Source: an uncultured Alistipes sp.
GTDB lineage: Bacteria > Bacteroidota > Bacteroidia > Bacteroidales > Rikenellaceae
Length of the DNA: 7,605 nucleotides
NCBI GenBank assembly: GCA_934754975.1
Contig: CAKVKI010000125.1
Span: 1-7,605 of the forward strand
Direction of reading: 5' to 3'
The position numbers and the translations under genes are program-made. Of this stretch, positions 1 to 5,615 are shown piece by piece (position 1 is the first letter of the stretch; every line of letters begins with the position of its first letter). The notes beneath the pieces were generated by a model. It was not told the DNA's origin, made no database searches, and saw only the letters and a list, made by a program, of their open reading frames with translations.

Positions 1-156
1 CACGAACCGTTCGCTCCCGATGTCGAAAACCCGGATCTGGTTACGGCCGTCGTGAAGCACTTCGCCCGATACCGGGAAAAGTTCCGGAAGCTGCCGGACG
101 AATTGCCGCAGGTGTGCCATGCCGGGATTGACCGTGATTTTCATCTCCGTATTCAT
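1..156 (-). CDS. Kdo/WaaP-like lipopolysaccharide kinase family protein, N-terminal fragment (3' end outside window)
   Basis: The frame is open from an ATG at 154-156 to the left edge, giving 52 codons. It begins MNTEMKITVNPGMAHLRQF and continues with a QLPELF segment and a GRNQIRVF segment. This pattern (a short MKI-x-x-NP beta strand, a helix ending in LP-x-x-F, then GRN-x-I-x-VF) is how I remember the start of a Bacteroidetes family annotated as lipopolysaccharide kinase or Kdo/WaaP-like protein kinase, which phosphorylates cell-envelope sugars or is uncharacterised. The catalytic part lies outside the window, so no active-site residue can be checked. A second in-frame ATG at 142-144 starts at MKITVNP, matches the family start better, and leaves a more usual leader below the -7 box at 165-172. 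The gene is separated from the upstream operon by a strong terminator, so it is probably its own transcription unit. The assignment rests on recall of a family pattern over about 50 residues. Confidence 0.6.
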   Translation of the reverse strand, partial: MNTEMKITVNPGMAHLRQFVRQLPELFPVSGEVLHDGRNQIRVFDIGSERFV

Positions 157-164
157 TTACAGGA

Positions 165-172
165 CAAAGTTA
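165..172 (-). promoter_or_regulatory. Bacteroidetes-type -7 promoter box (TAACTTTG) for the kinase-like gene
   Basis: Read on the minus strand this is TAACTTTG, an exact match to the TAnnTTTG -7 consensus used by the Bacteroidetes primary sigma factor. It lies between the terminator at 271-300 and the downstream start codons. No convincing TTTG -33 element is visible about 19-21 bp upstream; the nearest TTTG on this strand (176-179) is too close. Transcription would be expected to begin around 158-161, giving almost no leader for ATG 156 and about 15 nt for ATG 144. Confidence 0.55.
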
Positions 173-270
173 CGGCAAACGATCTGCCCGGATAGTTCAT
201 TTTGGGCGCAATATTGGTGCGTTGGACGGCAAACAGGCTTCGAATTGTCTGTTTTGTCGCTATGCGGCCC

Positions 271-300
271 AAAAAGAGACCGCCCGGTAAGGGCGGTCTC
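271..300 (-). terminator. Intrinsic (Rho-independent) terminator of the lipoprotein operon
   Basis: On the minus strand a perfect 10-bp stem (GAGACCGCCC paired with GGGCGGTCTC, 8 of 10 pairs G:C) encloses the 5-nt loop TTACC and is followed at once by TTTTT. The other strand has no T tract after the stem, so the terminator is oriented for leftward transcription. It starts 47 bp after the stop codon of the 348-3614 gene and therefore ends that operon, insulating the kinase-like gene beyond it. Confidence 0.93.
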
Positions 301-347
301 CTGCATAGGGCGCGGCATCTCCGCTTCAGGCGGACTCCGCACCGTCG

Positions 348-3300
348 TTATTTGGTCACTCGGAAACTGTTGAGCCAGAACTGCTGGGTCACGTTGTCCA
401 CCTTGACGCACGCCAGGCGTATCTGCGTGGTCTGGTCGGCTCCGTAAACCGTCAGCGTCTTGGTCTCCCAGCCCTCGAAGCCTTCGCCCGTGGCCGTGGT
501 GACGTTGGGCATGTAGCCGTCGAGCCGGACGGTGGTCGTGGCCACGTTTTCGGTCGCCGAGAAAGAGCCTGCTCCGATGATCTGGAAATTGACGCTCTGC
601 TTGTTCGCGGCATTGCCCGTCAGCTCCGCCGTCAGGGTGATGTCGGCCGGGGTTGCGCCCAGCTGGGTGAACGGCAGGCTGGTGATGCCCGCTTCATAGG
701 TTCCGGTGCCGAACTGGAGACAGAAATATTTGGCATAGACCCGGTTGTCCACCTTCTCCCAATAGCCCTTGTAGGCCTCCAGCTTGTTGGCCCAGTCCAC
801 CGAGGTGTTGGCCCACGCGAAGGTATCTTCGAAGACGGTCGTGACGGGCGTGGTTCCGGCCGGGAGGACGACGATGTCGTCCACTTCGTAGCGGGCCTTG
901 CCGCTCTTCTCGGCGCCGTCCACCGTCGCATAGATAATCAGGCGGTCGGTGGGCTTGACGCCCGGCACTTCGAACGACACGTCGGTCCATGTCATCGGCG
1001 TCGGCGAAACGGGCGCTTCGTCGGCCGTGAAGACGATGTTCTGCGTCATTGTGTAGGCGTTCGCATAGCTCTTGAGGTTGTCATTGGTGACGCTCTCCGG
1101 CACTACGCCGACCCGTATCACCGCCTTGTCGGGCGTGAACTGCGTGCCGTCGGCGTTCGGTTCGTTCCAGTTGCCGAGGCGGAACGAGATGCGCACGTTC
1201 GCGGCCTGGCTCAGTCCGCCCAGCTTCGGCGTTACGAGGAATCCGGCCTGCGTCGAAGTTCCCAGCTTGATGTAACCCGGATATTCATACGCCCTGAGTC
1301 CGTACCAGTCGCCCAGCTGACGGTCGGCCGTGAAGGCGGGCAGGTTGGCGCCGTGCGTGTTGAAGATGTCGGCCGAGCCGCCCGTATTGGCATTGGTGAG
1401 CGCGTCCGCCTTGGCGTCGGGCTGGGTGTCCTTATTGACTGTCGCGGGCCGCAGGCCATAAGCCTTGAACATATGGTCTCCGCACCATTTCAGGCGGTCG
1501 AAGCGCATCGTGAGCAGGGCCTCCGCCGGGACGGGCTGCGCGGCCGCCGTGCGGCTTTCGAGCAGTACGTAGGGCGAATCCTCCACGCCGTCGGTCTTGC
1601 TGACGGTCCGCACGGCCAGGTGATAGGCCGTACCCGGGTTCAGGCCGCCGAATGTGAATGCCGGCGCGGGGTATTTGGCCTGCAGCGGGAATTCGGGCGA
1701 CAACTGCACGGGATCGCCCTCCTTGTCGGTGAACAGGGCAGCCCGGTAGGTGTGCGACGTATTCTCGGGTTCGCTCCAGCTGAAGGTCAGCGCCGTGGGC
1801 GCCGCTTCGACCAGCGTGAGGTCCGTGGGCGAAGGCGCGTATTCGATCTGTGTGCCGTCCTGTTTTACGTCGAGCGTCGAGACCACCTCGCCGTCGATGA
1901 GGAATTCCACCGTCGCCGGGCGTTCCGCGCCCGTCTGGTTGCGGTCGGCGGTGATCGTCAGCGTCGAGGCGCCCGCATCGCCGCTTTCGGGCGCGAAGCT
2001 CAGCCAGCCGGCTTCGCTGCGCACGCTCCATGCGCCGTTCGAGGTCACCTGCACCGGCTTGCTTTCGCCCGCCGTGGCCAGTTCGAGCGATCCGGGATCG
2101 ACCGTGAGTTCCGGTTCGAAGTCGCCGGGTTTCTCGGTGATGTAAATCAGCCGGAAGCGGTCGATGAACCAGCGGTTGTTGGCGTCGAGCGTCGAACCGA
2201 TATAGAGCTGGGTGGCGGCCGTTGCGCCGAAGATCTCGAATTCGTGGATGCTCCACTCGTTCCAGCTTCCGACGCTGAAGGTCATCTCCGTTGCCGTGGC
2301 GTTGCCGATCGTTCCGCCGCCCAGGACGCGGATGCGAAGCTGGTCGTTGTCGGGTTTGTTGCTCATGGTCCAGCTGGCCAGCGTCAGTTCGACGGTCACG
2401 TCTTTGGCTTCGGCTCCTATGGCTTCCATCTTGGGCGAGAAGAGTCCCGCGCCGCCGTTGGCCCAGCCGCTCTTGAGGAATCCGGTCCGGCTTGCCGAGC
2501 CTGCCGAGCGCGGATAGCTGGTCGCACGTCCCGATTCTATCGTCCAGCCGTTTGCCGACGCCGGATACCCCGACCAATTGTCGATACGCGTGCCGTCCGA
2601 ACCGGTCCATGCGTCGCTCTTGACGTATGCGGGGTTGTCGGCCCATGAGAAGTCGTCTTCCCAGAGTACCGTTTTAATATAGGAGATGACGTCCTCGGCG
2701 AAGGTGATCGTCTCGCCCGTCCCGTCGCCCTCTTCCAGCGCCGGGTCGTCGATGCGGTAACCCGCCGCCGTACTTTCGAAGCGGAAGAAGACCGCCGGGC
2801 AGTCCTCCTTGATGAAGAACGGAACGCGCACCATGCTCCATTTTCCGGCCTGGTCGGCCGATGCCGCCAGCGTGTACTTCACGGGGGTCCACTGGGCGCG
2901 GTCCTGACTGATGAACAGCTTCAGCTCGTCCGCCGCAGGCGCTTTCAGGTCGTTGCTCACGCCGAATGAGAAGAGGAAGTTGTAGTCGCCCTTGGTGGCG
3001 ACGCTTCCCAGCGAGAACCACCCGTTTTCGCCGAGCAGGATGTTGTTGCCGCCCGACGCGCCGTCGTAGGTCGAGGAGGGCGATGCGGCGTCCACGCCGG
3101 CCCTTTCGCCGTCGTAATAAAGCTCTTCGACGCCCATGCCGTTGGTTTCCCAGCCCTGGAACTCGGTGACGGATGTCCCCGCGTTTCCGGTGCCGAAATT
3201 GTCGTTGTAGAAGTAGACCACCTCGCCCATGCCCGCCTGCGACAGGGTTACGGTCGTCGAGACGTTGCGGTTGGTGACGAGCCTCAGCTCGGCCGTGCGG

Positions 3301-3614
3301 GCCGCGCCGTCGTTGCGCTGCAGCGTCACGGCGAGGTCCATGTCGCCGTTTCCGGCCTTCTTCGAGAGGGTGAACCAAGGCTCTTCGAGCCCGGTCCCTT
3401 CCTCGTAGGTGACGATCCAGTAAATGTTCGACGCGATGCGGATCACCACCTCTTCGCCGTTGTAGGTCAGACCGCGCGCATTGGCGCTGTAGTAGGCCGC
3501 GTCGGTCTTCAGGTAAGCGTCGTTGAGCGTCTTGTCGTCGTCCGTGCAGGCGCCCGATACGGCGAGCAGCAGCAGCGACAGCGCTCCGAACAGATATGTT
3601 TGCAGTTTTTTCAT
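348..3614 (-). CDS. Large surface lipoprotein with BACON, Fn3-like and repeated beta-sandwich modules
   Basis: This 1088-residue protein is predicted to be a cell-surface binding or adhesion protein; no catalytic motif is visible. Residues 1-22 form a lipoprotein signal peptide (MKK, then a leucine-rich core) cleaved before Cys23; the mature start CTDDDK is the acidic export motif that sends Bacteroidetes lipoproteins to the outer surface. Apparent domains: BACON (about 34-128, ending TVTLSQAG); beta-sandwich (131-305); second beta-sandwich (316-493, starting EDDFSWAD); second BACON (500-587, with NGAWSVRSEAGWLSF and ending DVKQDG); Fn3-like (593-690, with LNPGTAYHLAVRT); third beta-sandwich (699-918, ending VDDIVV); fourth (925-1088, starting EDTFAWAN). 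The sandwich modules resemble cleaved-adhesin/choice-of-anchor J or carbohydrate-binding folds, which is an inference. BACON domains are thought to bind carbohydrate or mucin. The ATG at 3612-3614 is chosen because it gives the signal peptide, with AGGA about 9 bp upstream. It is the last gene of the operon, 15 bp after the phosphoesterase gene. The ligand is unknown. Confidence 0.88.
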   Translation of the reverse strand: MKKLQTYLFGALSLLLLAVSGACTDDDKTLNDAYLKTDAAYYSANARGLTYNGEEVVIRIASNIYWIVTYEEGTGLEEPWFTLSKKAGNGDMDLAVTLQRNDGAARTAELRLVTNRNVSTTVTLSQAGMGEVVYFYNDNFGTGNAGTSVTEFQGWETNGMGVEELYYDGERAGVDAASPSSTYDGASGGNNILLGENGWFSLGSVATKGDYNFLFSFGVSNDLKAPAADELKLFISQDRAQWTPVKYTLAASADQAGKWSMVRVPFFIKEDCPAVFFRFESTAAGYRIDDPALEEGDGTGETITFAEDVISYIKTVLWEDDFSWADNPAYVKSDAWTGSDGTRIDNWSGYPASANGWTIESGRATSYPRSAGSASRTGFLKSGWANGGAGLFSPKMEAIGAEAKDVTVELTLASWTMSNKPDNDQLRIRVLGGGTIGNATATEMTFSVGSWNEWSIHEFEIFGATAATQLYIGSTLDANNRWFIDRFRLIYITEKPGDFEPELTVDPGSLELATAGESKPVQVTSNGAWSVRSEAGWLSFAPESGDAGASTLTITADRNQTGAERPATVEFLIDGEVVSTLDVKQDGTQIEYAPSPTDLTLVEAAPTALTFSWSEPENTSHTYRAALFTDKEGDPVQLSPEFPLQAKYPAPAFTFGGLNPGTAYHLAVRTVSKTDGVEDSPYVLLESRTAAAQPVPAEALLTMRFDRLKWCGDHMFKAYGLRPATVNKDTQPDAKADALTNANTGGSADIFNTHGANLPAFTADRQLGDWYGLRAYEYPGYIKLGTSTQAGFLVTPKLGGLSQAANVRISFRLGNWNEPNADGTQFTPDKAVIRVGVVPESVTNDNLKSYANAYTMTQNIVFTADEAPVSPTPMTWTDVSFEVPGVKPTDRLIIYATVDGAEKSGKARYEVDDIVVLPAGTTPVTTVFEDTFAWANTSVDWANKLEAYKGYWEKVDNRVYAKYFCLQFGTGTYEAGITSLPFTQLGATPADITLTAELTGNAANKQSVNFQIIGAGSFSATENVATTTVRLDGYMPNVTTATGEGFEGWETKTLTVYGADQTTQIRLACVKVDNVTQQFWLNSFRVTK

Positions 3615-3629
3615 CGTTTTGTCCTCGTA

Positions 3630-5600
3630 TTACAGGTTTTCGATCTGTGCGGCGAACTCCTTGGGGCGCGACATCGTTTCGGTGTATTTCCTGCCGAAAC
3701 GGTCGGTCACTTCGATCGTGAGCGTCGATGTCGCGCTGGTGGCGTTCACCGCGAAGATGTGGTAGTTGTTGCTCGACGTCAGCACATCGGTATAGGTGTT
3801 GTTCGAGTTCTTGTAGACGCGCGTGGCGTCGTAGGCGTACGTGTGCAGCGGGTCTTTCATGTAGACGCGCGCGGCGGGAAGCTGCACGCCGTTCTCCTTC
3901 ACCGATACCGTCCATTCGGGGTCCCAGCCCCAGATGTTGATGTAAACCACGTTATTGCCGACACTTGCATAGTCGTTGCGGTCGGGGTAGTAGCGGATCA
4001 TGTTGCGGATGATCGAGTTGTTGGCGAAGAAGGTCTTGACGTTGTTCATGTCGTACGTGCGCAGCTGGAAGTCGCGCGGTTCGCCGAAACCCTTGTAATA
4101 CCACTCGACGTCGCCGCCCGAAAATTCATAGACGCCCATGCCGCCCGGCGCCCCGTCCTTGCATATGTGGCCGTTGCTGTAGTAGCCCGTCCACCACCAC
4201 GTCGCACACGAACCGCCGGTGTTGTGTTCCGTCAGTCCGCTGCGGATCTTCATCGTCGTGTTGTTGTGCGTGTGTCCCGAGATGATATGCACGTCTGTGA
4301 AGTCGCGCAGCATTTCGTCCAGCAGGGTCGAGTGCCCGTAAGCCATCGAAGGGGTGATTTCGAGCGCCGAATTGTAGTAGAACGCCTGGCAGTGCATGCC
4401 GATGACGAGCGGCGCCGTCTTGTCTTTGACGGTCTCCAGGTCGGCCTTGAGCCATTCGAGCTGCATGTCCGTGAGCGCCGCGTTGTACGAGTGGTCGCCC
4501 GGCGTCTTGGTCGAAGCGTCGGCCCCGGCGTTGAGGTAAATCACGTTGTCCAGCATGACGAAGTGCGCCTTGCCGATGTTCAACGAGTAGTAGGTCGGGC
4601 CGAGGTTGTCCTTGTAGGGCTGCTCGGCCGCATAGTCGTCCCCGGCGTATTCGTCGTTGTCGTGGTTGCCGGGGATGTGGTACATCACCGCCGGAATCGC
4701 CGACTCCTTCAGCGTGTTCACGTAGTCGCCCATGTTGTATTTGTTCGAATTCCAGTAGAGGTCGAAGGTCATGTCGCCCACGTTCATGATGTAGACTTTC
4801 TTCGATGAGCCGGCGATGTAATCCTTGACTTCGGGCAGCACGATGTTCCGGTACTGCGAAATGTCGCCCAGCCGGTTGGCCAGGTGCATGTCGGCCAGGA
4901 CGAGCAGGTCGAAGTCGTCCTGTCCGGGGGCTTCGAGCAGCTCGAAGTCCACCTGCTCGCACTCCGCTTCGCCGGGCGTCACCGGACCCCATATCTGGGG
5001 GATCGAATTTTCGGTCTGCGGCTCGTAACCCGAAGGCACGCTCACGAAGACGTAGCCGTGGTGCTTCTTCGATGCGAGGTAGTAGCAGCCCGTGTCGTCG
5101 GTGGTGGTCAGGATTTCGCCGTCCGACACGACCGCGCCCGCAACGGGCAGCGAGCCGCAGAAGACCACGCCCTTGACGTTCATGCCCTCCCGGTCGGGGA
5201 TTTCGATATCGAGGCTGCGGCGGAATTTGAGGACGCCCAGCACCTGACTCGCCCCGCCGCGGCGGACGATCAGACGGTACGAACCCGTCGGAATGTCCTG
5301 CGGTACGGCGAAGGTGACGTAGGCATGGTCGATCGCCCGGAGCGTGAGCGGAATCTCTTCGCCGGTGACGATGTCGGCCAGCGCCAGCGCGTCGCCCTCG
5401 GCGAAGCCTTTGCCCTGAATGGTCAGCTCCTTGGTGGTCGAGGTGTAGAAGGTCGATCCGGGCACCAGCTGATCGCTCACCAGCCGGTCCGTCTGGGCCG
5501 TATTGACCTGCTTGTCGTCGCTGCATCCTGCGGTGAGAAGCCCCAGCGTGAGGAGCAGCGCCGTGATCCGGTATCTGAATTTACGGTTGTTCATATTCAT
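3630..5600 (-). CDS. Calcineurin-like metallophosphoesterase lipoprotein
   Basis: This 656-residue enzyme is predicted to hydrolyse a phosphate ester with a two-metal centre, outside the cytoplasm. The signal peptide ends LLTAG before Cys26, and the mature start CSDDK is an acidic surface-export signal. Residues about 40-126 look like an IPT/TIG-type Ig-like domain (ELTIQGKGFAEGD). Residues 142-222 match the MetallophosN type (VKGVVFCGSLPVAGAVVSDG, then TTDDTGCYYL). The catalytic domain (231-447) holds the whole motif series: D237-M-H239, G275-D276, G311-N312-H313-D314, G401-M-H403 and G442-H443-T-H445, so metal ligands and the catalytic His313 are present. Residues 465-650, beginning with a WWWTGYY segment, resemble MetallophosC. 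Length and order fit full-length family members; I see no damage. ATG 5600 gives MNMNN; the in-frame ATG at 5592-5594 is an alternative. It sits 15 bp after the DUF5689 gene and 15 bp before the large lipoprotein gene. The substrate is not evident. Confidence 0.95.
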   Translation of the reverse strand: MNMNNRKFRYRITALLLTLGLLTAGCSDDKQVNTAQTDRLVSDQLVPGSTFYTSTTKELTIQGKGFAEGDALALADIVTGEEIPLTLRAIDHAYVTFAVPQDIPTGSYRLIVRRGGASQVLGVLKFRRSLDIEIPDREGMNVKGVVFCGSLPVAGAVVSDGEILTTTDDTGCYYLASKKHHGYVFVSVPSGYEPQTENSIPQIWGPVTPGEAECEQVDFELLEAPGQDDFDLLVLADMHLANRLGDISQYRNIVLPEVKDYIAGSSKKVYIMNVGDMTFDLYWNSNKYNMGDYVNTLKESAIPAVMYHIPGNHDNDEYAGDDYAAEQPYKDNLGPTYYSLNIGKAHFVMLDNVIYLNAGADASTKTPGDHSYNAALTDMQLEWLKADLETVKDKTAPLVIGMHCQAFYYNSALEITPSMAYGHSTLLDEMLRDFTDVHIISGHTHNNTTMKIRSGLTEHNTGGSCATWWWTGYYSNGHICKDGAPGGMGVYEFSGGDVEWYYKGFGEPRDFQLRTYDMNNVKTFFANNSIIRNMIRYYPDRNDYASVGNNVVYINIWGWDPEWTVSVKENGVQLPAARVYMKDPLHTYAYDATRVYKNSNNTYTDVLTSSNNYHIFAVNATSATSTLTIEVTDRFGRKYTETMSRPKEFAAQIENL

Positions 5601-5615
5601 TTCGGTTTTTCAGGT

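Noticed and set aside
320..335. Small inverted repeat (CCGC/GCGG type) between the stop at 348 and the terminator
   Set aside because: A 4-bp stem with no T tract; too weak to call beside the 10-bp terminator stem.
119..447. Short open frames on both strands across the intergenic region 157-347
   Set aside because: They run through the terminator hairpin and promoter box and overlap the ends of flanking genes. None has a plausible start context or recognisable protein pattern.
1353..2648. Plus-strand open frame (431 codons) inside the large lipoprotein gene
   Set aside because: Same low-complexity Arg/Gly/Val/Ala composition. The opposite strand encodes clear BACON and Fn3-like domains through this region.
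3600..4808. Plus-strand open frame (402 codons) opposite the phosphoesterase gene
   Set aside because: Val/Arg/His-rich with repeated VVV tracts, antisense to the metal-binding motifs. Judged a composition artefact.
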